In this document: in pieces, positions 16,449 to 25,643 of the stretch
How positions within the stretch are numbered: the stretch's first letter is position 1
How the letters are laid out: every line of letters starts with the position of its first letter
Assembly (NCBI GenBank): GCA_963644945.1
Contig: CAVIQK010000002.1
Location: forward strand, 122,849-186,848
Direction: 5' to 3'
From: CAVIQK01 sp963644945
GTDB taxonomy: Bacteria > Bacillota > Clostridia > Christensenellales > DTU072
DNA: 64,000 nt
The notes under the pieces: generated by a model
Told to the model about the DNA's origin: nothing
The model's input: only the letters and a program-made list of their open reading frames with translations
Databases searched by the model: none
Program-made: the position numbers and the translations under genes

Positions 16449-17552
16449 ATGACCGGACTTTATATACACGTTCCTTTTTGTGCGAGCAAGTGTAAATATT
16501 GTGATTTTTATTCATTAGTTTCCAAAGGCTACATTGATTCGTATGTCGATGAAGTAGTTGCCGAAATTAAAAAAAATGCCATAAAACACTCAAACAAAAC
16601 CATTGACACAATTTATTTCGGTGGCGGAACACCGTCTATTTTGACATATAATCAACTGAAAACTATCACCGACAGTATTTATGACAATTTTGCTACCGAT
16701 ATTAAAGAGTTTTCGATAGAAGTTAACCCCGATTTGTCGCAAGATATTCCGAGGTATAAAGATCTTGGAATAACCAGAATCAGTGTCGGAGTGCAAAGCA
16801 CCAACGAGCAAGTACTAAGTAATATAGGAAGAAAACATTCGGCTATTACTGCGCTAAACACATTAAAAAAAGCCCAAGACTGCGGATTTGATGTAAGTGC
16901 CGATATAATGATCGGATGCGAAAGTTCAACAAGTGAAGACGTGATTAAAACACTATATGACGTTTCGCCGTATTGCACTCATGTTTCCGCATATATTCTC
17001 AAAGTAGAAGAAAAAACTCCGCTAAAAATCAAAGTTGACAAAGGTGAAATTATTTTACCCGACGATGACGAAGTGGCAGATACATATATGCAGTTTGTTG
17101 AGATGGCCGAAAAACTCGGTTTTAAGCAATATGAAATATCTAATTTTGCAAAAGAGAACAAAGAAAGCATTCACAATTTGAAGTATTGGAAACAAGAAGA
17201 ATATATAGGTGTCGGTCCCTCGGCACACAGTTATATTGATGGTATTAGATATTATAATACTCCTAATATAAAAGAGTATTTGAACGGAGAAAATTCCGCT
17301 AACGGTAAAATAATAATAGAAGACGACGATGTTATTTCCGGAGTCTCCGAGTATCTAATGCTTGGTTTAAGACTTGTTGATGGTGTCAGCATAGAAGAAA
17401 TCAAACAAAAATTTAATGTTGACATACTCGAAAAGTATAGAGAAAAATTTGATAAACTTAAAAATTTCTTCGAGATAACCTCAGACCATATTGCTATAAA
17501 AAAAGAGTTTTTTCTCATCCAAAATTCAATTTTAACCTCACTTTTATTCTAA
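16449..17552 (+). CDS. hemW: HemW-type radical SAM protein
   Basis: 367 residues. The radical SAM cysteines are in FCASKCKYCDFYS (C-x3-C-x2-C, residues 10-17), with the HemW-type YFGGGTPS and DKGEIILPDDD segments. HemW is thought to be a heme chaperone, not a true coproporphyrinogen oxidase. lepA-hemW-hrcA-grpE-dnaK-dnaJ is a standard Firmicute order. No strong Shine-Dalgarno is visible, so it may depend on coupling to lepA. The C-terminal end is AT-rich and hydrophobic. Confidence 0.9.
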   Translation: MTGLYIHVPFCASKCKYCDFYSLVSKGYIDSYVDEVVAEIKKNAIKHSNKTIDTIYFGGGTPSILTYNQLKTITDSIYDNFATDIKEFSIEVNPDLSQDIPRYKDLGITRISVGVQSTNEQVLSNIGRKHSAITALNTLKKAQDCGFDVSADIMIGCESSTSEDVIKTLYDVSPYCTHVSAYILKVEEKTPLKIKVDKGEIILPDDDEVADTYMQFVEMAEKLGFKQYEISNFAKENKESIHNLKYWKQEEYIGVGPSAHSYIDGIRYYNTPNIKEYLNGENSANGKIIIEDDDVISGVSEYLMLGLRLVDGVSIEEIKQKFNVDILEKYREKFDKLKNFFEITSDHIAIKKEFFLIQNSILTSLLF

Positions 17553-17606
17553 AATAACATTTCAAAATTTTTCTTATAAAAAATATAAAAATTTTTATTT
17601 TTTCCG

Positions 17607-17636
17607 TTGACAAACAATAACAAACAAATATATAAT
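17607..17636 (+). promoter_or_regulatory. Promoter of the hrcA-dnaK operon
   Basis: TTGACA (17607-17612) and TATAAT (17631-17636) are perfect consensus hexamers with an 18-bp spacer. The CIRCE operator begins 1 bp after the -10 box and covers the predicted start point. Confidence 0.9.
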
Positions 17637-17637
17637 G

Positions 17638-17664
17638 TTAGCAGTCAAGAGATAAGAGTGCTAA
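17638..17664. promoter_or_regulatory. CIRCE operator (HrcA binding site)
   Basis: Half-sites TTAGCAGTC (17638-17646) and GAGTGCTAA (17656-17664) flank a 9-bp spacer. The consensus is TTAGCACTC-N9-GAGTGCTAA, so only one base (G for C at 17644) deviates. It overlaps the transcription start of hrcA, giving autoregulation and heat-shock control of grpE, dnaK and dnaJ. Confidence 0.95.
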
Positions 17665-17697
17665 CAAATATATAAAAAGATTGCTAGACGGTGAAAA

Positions 17698-18735
17698 ATG
17701 AAAACAGAATTATCCGAAAGAAAAAAGAAAATATTAAAGGCAGTAGTTGAAGAATATATTGAAACGGCTACACCTGTATCAAGTGGCGGAATAAAAGAAA
17801 GACACTTTGACGAAGTGAGTTCTGCAACAATACGTGCAGAGTTATCCACCCTTGAAGATATGGGATATTTGATTCAGCCTCATACCTCTGCAGGTCGTAT
17901 TCCTTCTAAAGATGCATATCAACTTTATGTGTCCGAATTTTTGGAAGAAAACCCTTTGACACCGAGAGAAATCAGTTTTATAGAAAATTCGTTCAATGAG
18001 CATTTTTCGGAAGTAGAAGATGTAGTCAAACGCACTGCGAAAGTTATTTCCGATATTACCAACTATACTTCGGTAATTGTATTAAAAAACATCAACAAGG
18101 TTACGATTAAACAAATAAAACTTGTCAGCCTTGATGAGATGAGTGCTTTGATTATAATTATTACCGACTCAGGAATAATTAGAGACAATGTCATTTCTAT
18201 GTCGGCGCCTGTCGGTGAACAAGGCATAAAAGATGCTGCCGCACTTCTAAATAAGATTTTTGCAGGCAAAACGGTATATGAAATAAAACATCCCGATGAA
18301 ATTGTCGAGCAAGAACTTTGTTCGATAAAAGAACTTTATCAAAATCTTGTATCAATTCTGGACAAATATTCCGAAGCCAATGAGAAAAATGTCGTTATCG
18401 AGGGTGCTTCCAAGATGATTGAACATGAAGATACCGATATAGAATCGGCAAGGAACTTTGTAGCGCTAATTGAAAAGAAAAACGAAATAGTCGATTTGAT
18501 TGATAGAGATGAAGATATTGAGATTTCTGTAAGAGTCGGAAAGGGCGACGACGGAGGTCTTGATAATTGCGCTATTGTGACCGCTGTATATAAGATAGGC
18601 GGAAAAGAAATAGGGCATGCCGGTGTAATAGGTCCGGAAAGAATGAATTATGGGAAAGTTACTTCCGTATTAAAATACATAGCAAAAGGACTTGATTCCA
18701 TAAATAAAAAAGGAGATAGCAATGGCAAAAAGTAA
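17698..18735 (+). CDS. hrcA: Heat-inducible transcription repressor HrcA
   Basis: 345 residues. The N-terminal winged helix (LSERKKKILKAVVEEYIETATPVSS) is followed by the strongly conserved TIRAELSTLEDMGYLIQPHTSAGRIPS. The C-terminal region ends with IGPERMNYGKVTSVL. HrcA represses its own operon through the CIRCE element just upstream. The start has a GGTGA ribosome site. It overlaps grpE by 14 nt. Confidence 0.96.
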   Translation: MKTELSERKKKILKAVVEEYIETATPVSSGGIKERHFDEVSSATIRAELSTLEDMGYLIQPHTSAGRIPSKDAYQLYVSEFLEENPLTPREISFIENSFNEHFSEVEDVVKRTAKVISDITNYTSVIVLKNINKVTIKQIKLVSLDEMSALIIIITDSGIIRDNVISMSAPVGEQGIKDAAALLNKIFAGKTVYEIKHPDEIVEQELCSIKELYQNLVSILDKYSEANEKNVVIEGASKMIEHEDTDIESARNFVALIEKKNEIVDLIDRDEDIEISVRVGKGDDGGLDNCAIVTAVYKIGGKEIGHAGVIGPERMNYGKVTSVLKYIAKGLDSINKKGDSNGKK

Positions 18736-19258
18736 GGCAGGTGAAGATGTAAAGAAAAATGCTCCCGAAGAGAGTCAACAAAATCTCGAATCTGAAAACG
18801 TAGAACCTGAAGATCAAGTTGTCGAAGATCCCCTAGAGGCCGAAAAAAAGAAAACTCAAGAGATGAAGGATCTTGCTCAAAGAGTTCAAGCCGATTTTGA
18901 AAATTATCGCAAAAGAACTCAAGATGCTACAAAAAAAGCCAAGCAAGAAGCGGAAGATGATATTTTGACAGACCTCTTAGGTGTGCTTGACAGTTTTGAT
19001 AGGGCTTTAGTTCAAATCACAGACGAGGGACTATTAGAAGGGCTTAATAAAATAAGAAAACAATTTACCAATTTCTTTGAATCAAAAAATGTCGAAGAAA
19101 TCAAGGCAGAAGGCGAACAATTCAATCCGATGATCCACAATGCGATTATGACGGTTGAAGATAAAGAAAACGAAGACAAAGTTGTCGAAGTTTTACAAAA
19201 AGGATATAAGCGTGGTAATCACGTTTTAAGAGCACCTTTAGTAAAGGTTGCAAAATAA
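18722..19258 (+). CDS. grpE: Nucleotide exchange factor GrpE
   Basis: 178 residues. A charged, glutamate-rich N terminus (about 50 residues) leads into a long coiled coil (QRVQADFENYRKRTQ) and the C-terminal beta domain (GEQFNPMIHNAIMTVED). It releases ADP from DnaK. AAGGAGA precedes the ATG at 18722. It is co-transcribed with hrcA and dnaK. Confidence 0.95.
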   Translation: MAKSKAGEDVKKNAPEESQQNLESENVEPEDQVVEDPLEAEKKKTQEMKDLAQRVQADFENYRKRTQDATKKAKQEAEDDILTDLLGVLDSFDRALVQITDEGLLEGLNKIRKQFTNFFESKNVEEIKAEGEQFNPMIHNAIMTVEDKENEDKVVEVLQKGYKRGNHVLRAPLVKVAK

Positions 19259-19277
19259 AAAATAGGAGGATATTTAT

Positions 19278-21101
19278 ATGTCTAAAATTATTGGTATCGA
19301 TTTAGGTACAACCAACAGCTGTGTTGCTGTTATGGAAGGCGGAGAACCTGTTGTTATAGAAAACAAAGAAGGCGGAAGAACTACTCCGTCAGTAGTAGGA
19401 TTTAGTAAAGACGGAAAAGAAAGATTCATAGGCGTACCTGCAAAACGTCAAGCCATCACCAACCCCGAAAGAACTGTCTCTTCAATTAAGAGACACATGG
19501 GATCCGATTATAAAGTAAACATTGACGGAAAAGCATACAGCCCTCAAGAAATTTCTGCAATGATTCTTACTAAACTCAAAAACGATGCAGAAGAAAAACT
19601 CGGCGAAAAGATAACCCAAGCAGTTATTACAGTCCCTGCATATTTTTCAGACGCACAACGTCAAGCAACGAAAGATGCCGGTAAAATCGCAGGTCTTGAA
19701 GTATTACGTATCATCAATGAGCCTACGGCAGCCGCTCTTGCTTATGGTGTAGATAAAGACGAAAACAAATCTCAAAAAGTTCTAATCTATGACTTGGGTG
19801 GCGGAACATTCGATGTATCTATTTTGGAACTTGGTGACGGTGTATTTGAAGTTTTGGCTACAAACGGTAACACCCATCTCGGCGGAGACGATTTCGATAA
19901 ATGTGTAATGGATTATATTGTCTCTGAATTCAAAAAAGAAAACGGCATTGACCTTTCAAACGACAAGATGGCAATGCAAAGAGTCAAAGAAGCTGCCGAA
20001 AAAGCAAAAATCGAATTGTCCGGAATGACAAAGACAAATATCAACTTGCCGTTCATAACCGTCGGACAAAACGGACCTCTCCATATTGATATGGATCTTA
20101 CGAAAGCAAAATTCGACGATATGACCGCTCATCTCGTAAAAGCCACAATTGAGCCTACATTGCAAGCATTGAAAGATGCAGGACTTTCTAAAAATAATAT
20201 TGACAAAGTTATATTGGTCGGTGGATCTACAAGAATCCCCGCAGTAGTGGATGCAGTAAGAAATGTTACAGGAAAAGAGCCTTACAAGGGAATCAACCCT
20301 GATGAGTGTGTTGCAATAGGCGCAGCAATTCAAGGCGGAGTTCTTTCCGGAGATGTTCATGACGTTCTACTTCTAGACGTAACTCCGTTGTCTCTTGGTA
20401 TTGAAACAATGGGTGGGGTGTTTACAAAACTAATTGATAGAAACACCACAATTCCTACAAAGAAATCTCAAATTTTCTCGACGGCTGCTGACAATCAAAC
20501 ATCGGTTGATATTCACGTCCTTCAAGGTGAAAGATCAATGGCTGCCGACAACAAGACGCTTGGAAGATTCCAACTTACCGGTATTCCTCCGGCAATGAGA
20601 GGTGTACCTCAAATAGAAGTTACATTTGACATTGATGCCAACGGTATTGTCTCGGTAACTGCTGTTGATAAAGGTACAAATAAATCTGCAAATATTACAA
20701 TTACAGCATCATCCAACTTGTCAGAAGACGACATTGATAAGGCTGTGAAAGAAGCAGAAAAATTTGCCGAAGAAGACAAGAAACGTAAAGAAGTCGTTGA
20801 AATGAAAAACAATGCCGAACAACTTGTTTTGGCTATCGATAAGACTTTGATGGAAAACGGTGACAAACTTTCGGAAGAAGACAAAAAAGTTCTTGAAGAT
20901 GCGTCAAAAGATGCAAAAGAAAAACTCGAAAATGCCAATGATGTAGAAACCATCAAAAACATAACAGAAGAACTTTCCAAAGTTACCAACCCTGTCTTTA
21001 CCAAGCTTTATCAAAACATGCAACAAGATGCGCAAGGAGAAGCGAAAGCCGAAGAGACCAATTACTCAGATGGTGACGAGGATCCGGTTGACGTAAAATA
21101 A
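19278..21101 (+). CDS. dnaK: Chaperone DnaK (Hsp70)
   Basis: 607 residues, the usual length. The nucleotide-binding domain starts IIGIDLGTTNSCVAVMEGG and contains YDLGGGTFDVSILE and VGGSTRIPAV. The linker DVLLLDVTPLSLGIE leads to the substrate-binding domain and helical lid. The C-terminal tail is acidic (YSDGDEDPVDVK). TAGGAGG sits 8-10 nt before the ATG. Confidence 0.98.
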   Translation: MSKIIGIDLGTTNSCVAVMEGGEPVVIENKEGGRTTPSVVGFSKDGKERFIGVPAKRQAITNPERTVSSIKRHMGSDYKVNIDGKAYSPQEISAMILTKLKNDAEEKLGEKITQAVITVPAYFSDAQRQATKDAGKIAGLEVLRIINEPTAAALAYGVDKDENKSQKVLIYDLGGGTFDVSILELGDGVFEVLATNGNTHLGGDDFDKCVMDYIVSEFKKENGIDLSNDKMAMQRVKEAAEKAKIELSGMTKTNINLPFITVGQNGPLHIDMDLTKAKFDDMTAHLVKATIEPTLQALKDAGLSKNNIDKVILVGGSTRIPAVVDAVRNVTGKEPYKGINPDECVAIGAAIQGGVLSGDVHDVLLLDVTPLSLGIETMGGVFTKLIDRNTTIPTKKSQIFSTAADNQTSVDIHVLQGERSMAADNKTLGRFQLTGIPPAMRGVPQIEVTFDIDANGIVSVTAVDKGTNKSANITITASSNLSEDDIDKAVKEAEKFAEEDKKRKEVVEMKNNAEQLVLAIDKTLMENGDKLSEEDKKVLEDASKDAKEKLENANDVETIKNITEELSKVTNPVFTKLYQNMQQDAQGEAKAEETNYSDGDEDPVDVK

Positions 21102-21104
21102 CAT

Positions 21105-22256
21105 ATGGCAAATAAAGATTATTACGGCATATTAGGAGTAGATAAAAATGCGAGTGCGGACGATATAAAGTCCGCATATCGCAGTTTAGCTAAAAAATAT
21201 CACCCGGACGTGTATGCCACCAAGAGTGATGCCGAAAAAAAAGATGCCGAAGAAAAATTCAAAGAGATATCTCATGCTTATGAAGTATTGAGCGATCCGA
21301 ATAAAAAAGCTGCTTACGACCAATATGGCGACGAAAACGGTCCGCAATTTACAGGTGGATCCGGTGGTGATTTTGGCGGTTTTGGCGGAGGTTTTTCCGG
21401 GTTTGAAGACATTTTTTCAAATATCTTTGGCGGAGGCTTTTCCGGAAATACAAGAAGTTCGAGATCTAGTGACCGAGAAGGCGATGACATTGAAATTCAA
21501 GTTAATTTGTCTTTTAACGAAGCCGTTTTCGGTTGTGAAAAAGAAATAACTTTTTCACGTATTGAAAAATGTTCGCATTGTGGCGGAACAGGTGCCAAGG
21601 ACACTGCAAGTTTCAAAACTTGTACAAAATGCGGAGGTTCCGGATATATAAATATAAATCAACGTACTATTTTCGGAACTATGCAATCACGACAAGTTTG
21701 CCCTGATTGTGGCGGAAAAGGCAAAATTATCACTAATCCTTGTCCTAATTGCGGTGGAAAAGGTAGAATTAAAAATCGTACAACGCTTAAAGTTAAGTTC
21801 CCTGCCGGAATGGACGATGGCAAAACTCTCACAAAACCTCATGAAGGGCATGCCGGAAAAGGGAAAGGAGCCAACGGCAATTTGTTCTTAATTTGTAAAG
21901 TAGCCCCTAGTCCTCTATACGAGCGTAAAGGTTACGATATCTATTTGAATTTACCTGTAACTGTGTTTGATGCAATACTTGGTAAAAAGATGACGATTCC
22001 GGGACTTAACGGACCTCTAGAATTCAATCTTCCCGAAGGTACGCCCAACGGAAAAGTGTTTAGATTTCAAGGGAAAGGTGTTAAAGTTATCAATAAAGAC
22101 TCTTACGGAGATTTTTATGTAACAATTTGTGTTGATGTTCCTAAGGGACTATCATTAAAACAAAAGAACAACATCGAGGATATTGCTCAAAATATTAAAG
22201 ATGCAAAATATGATCGTATTGAAAAATATAACAAAATATTAAAGAGTATGAAATGA
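21105..22256 (+). CDS. dnaJ: Chaperone DnaJ (Hsp40, type I)
   Basis: 383 residues. The J domain carries KKYHPDVY (HPD motif), then a Gly/Phe-rich linker. Four zinc repeats follow: CSHCGGTG, CTKCGGSG, CPDCGGKG and CPNCGGKG. The C-terminal substrate domains are complete. It starts 3 nt after dnaK and overlaps prmA (ATGA). Confidence 0.97.
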   Translation: MANKDYYGILGVDKNASADDIKSAYRSLAKKYHPDVYATKSDAEKKDAEEKFKEISHAYEVLSDPNKKAAYDQYGDENGPQFTGGSGGDFGGFGGGFSGFEDIFSNIFGGGFSGNTRSSRSSDREGDDIEIQVNLSFNEAVFGCEKEITFSRIEKCSHCGGTGAKDTASFKTCTKCGGSGYININQRTIFGTMQSRQVCPDCGGKGKIITNPCPNCGGKGRIKNRTTLKVKFPAGMDDGKTLTKPHEGHAGKGKGANGNLFLICKVAPSPLYERKGYDIYLNLPVTVFDAILGKKMTIPGLNGPLEFNLPEGTPNGKVFRFQGKGVKVINKDSYGDFYVTICVDVPKGLSLKQKNNIEDIAQNIKDAKYDRIEKYNKILKSMK

Positions 22257-23179
22257 AATACGCATCCATAACTATTTTTACAACCAAAGAAAATGTTGAA
22301 AAAGTTGCAGATTTGATGTGGACAGTGTCCGACGGAGGAGTCGAAGTTTTTGATGCGGAAGATCTTAATGTAACTCTTAAAGATTTTTCGTGGGATTACC
22401 TTGACGAACCGCTTAAAAACGAATCTAATGGTGTACCGTATGCTAGATGCGTAGTCGATGCTTCATCCGCAAAAGATTCATTAGAAAAACTGTTGAATAT
22501 TTGTGCAAAAAATTCAATAAAAATTGATATATCGGATACTGATATATCTTTTTTTGATGAACAAGATTGGGAAAACAGTTGGAAAAATAATTATCAAAAA
22601 GTAGTTGAGGGTAAATTCTCAATTGTTCCGGTATGGGACAAAACAGATTCCGACAACGAGAAAACCGTATATATAAATCCTGCATCCGGATTCGGCACAG
22701 GTCAACACGAAAGCACCGCAATCGCTTTGTCGCTTATGAACGATATTGATTTTGCGAACAAAAAAGTTTTCGATTTAGGTACGGGGAGCGGAATTTTAGG
22801 TTTGGCTTCGTCTAAATTTGGTGCTTGTTATGTAAGACTTTCCGATTATGATCCCGAAGCAATAAATAATGCACGTGAAAATGTATTGTTAAATAATGCG
22901 GAAAATTCAACGGATTGTGTCGTAGAAGATGCATTTACCGCAAAATTTGACAATGACTACGATGTTATTCTTGCGAATCTTACAGCCGATATACTAATGA
23001 AATTGACGGAAAAGTTGTATGCTTCATTAAAGAATAACGGAGATTTGATTGTGTCGGGGATACTAACTAATAGGTTAGATAGTCTTGTTTCGTCATTCGA
23101 AGCAGTGGGATTCAAAACAAAAAAATGCGAAAAAAGAGGCGAATGGGCCGGAGTTGTTTTTGTAAAAGATGGACATTAA
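22253..23179 (+). CDS. prmA: Ribosomal protein L11 methyltransferase
   Basis: 308 residues. The N-terminal substrate domain is followed by a class I methyltransferase with FDLGTGSGILGLASSKFGA (AdoMet motif I) and VILANLTADIL. PrmA trimethylates L11. It sits in the usual position after dnaJ and overlaps both neighbours by a few bases. Confidence 0.94.
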   Translation: MKYASITIFTTKENVEKVADLMWTVSDGGVEVFDAEDLNVTLKDFSWDYLDEPLKNESNGVPYARCVVDASSAKDSLEKLLNICAKNSIKIDISDTDISFFDEQDWENSWKNNYQKVVEGKFSIVPVWDKTDSDNEKTVYINPASGFGTGQHESTAIALSLMNDIDFANKKVFDLGTGSGILGLASSKFGACYVRLSDYDPEAINNARENVLLNNAENSTDCVVEDAFTAKFDNDYDVILANLTADILMKLTEKLYASLKNNGDLIVSGILTNRLDSLVSSFEAVGFKTKKCEKRGEWAGVVFVKDGH

Positions 23180-23879
23180 AAGATTTTTTGTAAAAGAAAG
23201 TGATATTGACGGCGATTTCGCATATATTAGAGATGAAGAATTTTTTCATGCAACGAAAGTCCTTAGACAAAAAGTAGGATATACAATTATTTTGTGTTCC
23301 GGCGACGGTTACGATTTAGTTTGTACAATTTTAGAAATTTCTAAAAACTTTATTAAAGCAAAAATAAATGAAAGAATTAAAAATTTTACCGAAAATAAGA
23401 CTAATATTGTGCTGTTGTCATCAATAGTAAAAGAAAGCGATTTTATTGTGCAAAAGGCTGTGGAACTAGGTGTGAATGAGTTTATACCGCTTAGAACACG
23501 ATTTGTAAATGCAAAATTTGATATTGATAGAAGTAAGCGCATCGCTTTACAGTCAATAAAACAGTGTGAAAGAGCAAAACTGATGACGATAAAAGATGAA
23601 ATGACTTTTTCCGAAGGACTAAGATATGTCGCAGATTTTGATTTGAAAATTCTCCCTTACGAAAATGCTACATCGGGAAAAATTTCTAATATTGTTAAAG
23701 GTGGAGAGAAAAATGTCGCACTGTTGATAGGTCCCGAAGGCGGTTTTGCCGAAGAAGAAGTCCGTCTTGCGTTAGATTCCGGATTTAGCATTGTAACATT
23801 AGGGACTAGAATATTGAGAGCCGAAACGGCTACAATATCTGCATTGGCATTGACGCTTGATGCGCTTGGAGAAATATGA
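23169..23879 (+). CDS. rsmE: 16S rRNA m3U1498 methyltransferase
   Basis: 236 residues, SPOUT-family methyltransferase. The C-terminal knot shows LLIGPEGGFAEEEV and LGTRILRAETA, with an N-terminal PUA-like domain. It overlaps prmA by 11 nt and mtaB by 4 nt (ATGA). Confidence 0.94.
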   Translation: MDIKRFFVKESDIDGDFAYIRDEEFFHATKVLRQKVGYTIILCSGDGYDLVCTILEISKNFIKAKINERIKNFTENKTNIVLLSSIVKESDFIVQKAVELGVNEFIPLRTRFVNAKFDIDRSKRIALQSIKQCERAKLMTIKDEMTFSEGLRYVADFDLKILPYENATSGKISNIVKGGEKNVALLIGPEGGFAEEEVRLALDSGFSIVTLGTRILRAETATISALALTLDALGEI

Positions 23880-24898
23880 AAGCAGTAATTTTTACATTAG
23901 GTTGTAGAGTAAATCAATATGAAAGCGATGTTTTTGCGGCTGGATTAAAAGGCGTCGGATACGAAGTTTCCGATGAGTTAGAGTATGCCGATTTATATAT
24001 ACTCAATACTTGTGCGGTCACAAAAGAAGCAGAAAGAAAATCTCGTCAACTTGTGACAAGAGCCAGGAGATATAACCCTAATGCGAAAATTTATCTATGC
24101 GGTTGTGCATCACAAAAGAACAAAGCACAATTTGCCGATATGGGGCTAAACGGAATATACGGCACCCAAGATAAATTTGATTTGCTAAAAGATTTAGGTG
24201 TACAAAAAAATGGTATATATACGACAAGAGAAAAAAAATATATCAACATACAAGACGGCTGCGATAATTTTTGCACATATTGTGTAATACCGTATCTCAG
24301 AGGTGTAAGTCGATCAAGAAACGAAGATGAAATTGTAAAAGATATATTTGAGGCAGAAAAAGAGGGCAAAGCCGTAGTTATAACAGGTATAAATATCGCA
24401 AAATACGGCATGGACTCCAACACGACTTTGGCAAAATTGATGAGAAAAGTCGAAGACGCAAAAGTGCCGATAAGTATAGGATCTTTTTATGTAGAAGGAA
24501 TCAATGAAGATCTATTGAAGGCGTTAAAAGACCTGTATTGTTTTGTTCCCGAATTCCATTTATCCCTCCAAACCGGTGATGACCGAGTATTGAAAGATAT
24601 GGGAAGACATTATTCTACCGATGAATATTTTGACAAAGTTCAACTTATCAAAAAGTATTTTCCGAATGCAAAATTGACAACAGATATAATTGTAGGATTC
24701 CCGACAGAAACAGACGAATCCAATGAAAATACTATGAGATTTATTGAAAAAGTCGGTTTTTCGGATATACACATATTTGTTTTTTCAAAAAGAGAAGGGA
24801 CAAAAGCGTATGAAATGCCGTCATTAGATCCGCAAATTGTAGAAAAAAGAAGATTGTTATTGACAAAATTAAAACAAAAAATATCTAGTAAGGAGTAA
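23876..24898 (+). CDS. mtaB: tRNA t6A37 methylthiotransferase MtaB, TRAM domain missing
   Basis: 340 residues; full-length MtaB is typically about 430. The N-terminal UPF0004 domain has its three cysteines (C10, C46, C77), and the radical SAM motif CDNFCTYC is at residues 129-136, so both iron-sulfur clusters should form. The reading frame stops after LLLTKLKQKISSKE, where the C-terminal TRAM RNA-binding domain normally follows. The HIT gene begins 4 nt later, so no TRAM remnant is left. It may rely on another way of holding tRNA. Confidence 0.88.
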   Translation: MKAVIFTLGCRVNQYESDVFAAGLKGVGYEVSDELEYADLYILNTCAVTKEAERKSRQLVTRARRYNPNAKIYLCGCASQKNKAQFADMGLNGIYGTQDKFDLLKDLGVQKNGIYTTREKKYINIQDGCDNFCTYCVIPYLRGVSRSRNEDEIVKDIFEAEKEGKAVVITGINIAKYGMDSNTTLAKLMRKVEDAKVPISIGSFYVEGINEDLLKALKDLYCFVPEFHLSLQTGDDRVLKDMGRHYSTDEYFDKVQLIKKYFPNAKLTTDIIVGFPTETDESNENTMRFIEKVGFSDIHIFVFSKREGTKAYEMPSLDPQIVEKRRLLLTKLKQKISSKE

Positions 24899-24902
24899 AA
24901 AA

Positions 24903-25244
24903 ATGTGTGATTGTATTTTTTGCAAAATAGCAAGCGGAGAAATTCCTTCCGACAAAGTTTATGAAAGTGAAAATATTATTATAATCAAAGACTTGAATCC
25001 ACAAGCGAAAGTTCATTTGTTGATTATTCCAAAGAAACATTATGAAAATCTTGAAGATGCCGCAAAGCATGATCCGGAACTTGTAGGGAAAATGTTTAAT
25101 GAATTTGCAACGGTTAGAGAAAAACTCGGACTCGATGATGGTTATAGATTCGTCTCGAATAAAGGCAAATTCGGATGTCAAAGCGTCAACCACTTGCATG
25201 TGCATGTTTTGGGTGGCGAACAACTTTCCGAAAAAATGTCATAA
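24903..25244 (+). CDS. HIT-family (histidine triad) nucleotide-binding protein
   Basis: 113 residues, HinT/PKCI subgroup. The active site HLHVHVLGG is near the C terminus, and CIFCKIASGEIPS near the N terminus carries the zinc-type cysteines. HinT enzymes hydrolyse AMP-lysine and other phosphoramidates. AAGGAG precedes the ATG, inside the mtaB stop region. It is the last gene of the heat-shock operon. Confidence 0.93.
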   Translation: MCDCIFCKIASGEIPSDKVYESENIIIIKDLNPQAKVHLLIIPKKHYENLEDAAKHDPELVGKMFNEFATVREKLGLDDGYRFVSNKGKFGCQSVNHLHVHVLGGEQLSEKMS

Positions 25245-25259
25245 AGTTTAATTTAATTA

Positions 25260-25288
25260 TTGACAAATTTTATAATTAAATGTATATT
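25260..25288 (+). promoter_or_regulatory. Promoter of rpsU
   Basis: TTGACA (25260-25265), a 17-bp spacer and TATATT (25283-25288). It lies 16 bp after the HIT stop, with no terminator between, so rpsU can be read both from here and by read-through. Confidence 0.8.
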
Positions 25289-25322
25289 ATTAAAGTATTC
25301 CGATATTAAGGAGGTGAGTAAC

Positions 25323-25499
25323 ATGTCTACTGTCTATGTAAGAGAAGGTGAATCTTTGGATAGCGCAATCCGCAGATGGAAGAAGAAATGTGCCAACGAT
25401 GGTATTATTGGTGACCTCCGTAAAAAAGAGCAATACGAAAAACCTAGCGTAAGAAGAAAGAAAAAAGCCGAGGCCGCTAGAAAGAGAATGTACAAATAA
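25323..25499 (+). CDS. rpsU: 30S ribosomal protein S21
   Basis: 58 residues, small and very basic, with STVYVREGESLDSAIRRWKKK and the C-terminal RRKKKAEAARKRMYK. The start at ATG 25323 is set by a near-perfect AAGGAGGTGA at 25308-25317. An in-frame ATG at 25260 would overlap the promoter and is rejected. Its position just before dnaG-rpoD recalls the classical macromolecular synthesis operon (rpsU-dnaG-rpoD). Confidence 0.97.
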   Translation: MSTVYVREGESLDSAIRRWKKKCANDGIIGDLRKKEQYEKPSVRRKKKAEAARKRMYK

Positions 25500-25522
25500 T
25501 TGTTAGTACACGAAAAGATCTT

Positions 25523-25551
25523 AAAAGAGTGCAAAAATTGTACTCTTTTTT
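25523..25551 (+). terminator. Terminator after rpsU
   Basis: A 12-bp stem AAAAGAGTGCAA/TTGTACTCTTTT with one G-T wobble and a 3-nt loop, continuing into a T run. It separates rpsU from dnaG, unlike the attenuated arrangement of the classical operon. Confidence 0.85.
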
Positions 25552-25643
25552 GTTTTATGAAAAATAAATTTATTGTGTGAAAATTGTGGGGAATTTTTGT
25601 TAAATTTTCGTAATATTACTTGGTGAACTAGGAGTTGAAAAAA

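Noticed and set aside
17553..17606. A/T palindromes after hemW as a terminator
   Set aside because: The AAAAA/TTTTT runs have no G+C stem and no defined loop; any termination there would be weak.
24903..24960. Possible lost TRAM domain encoded in another frame after mtaB
   Set aside because: The sequence after the mtaB stop is the start of the HIT protein, which is intact; no TRAM-like frame remains.
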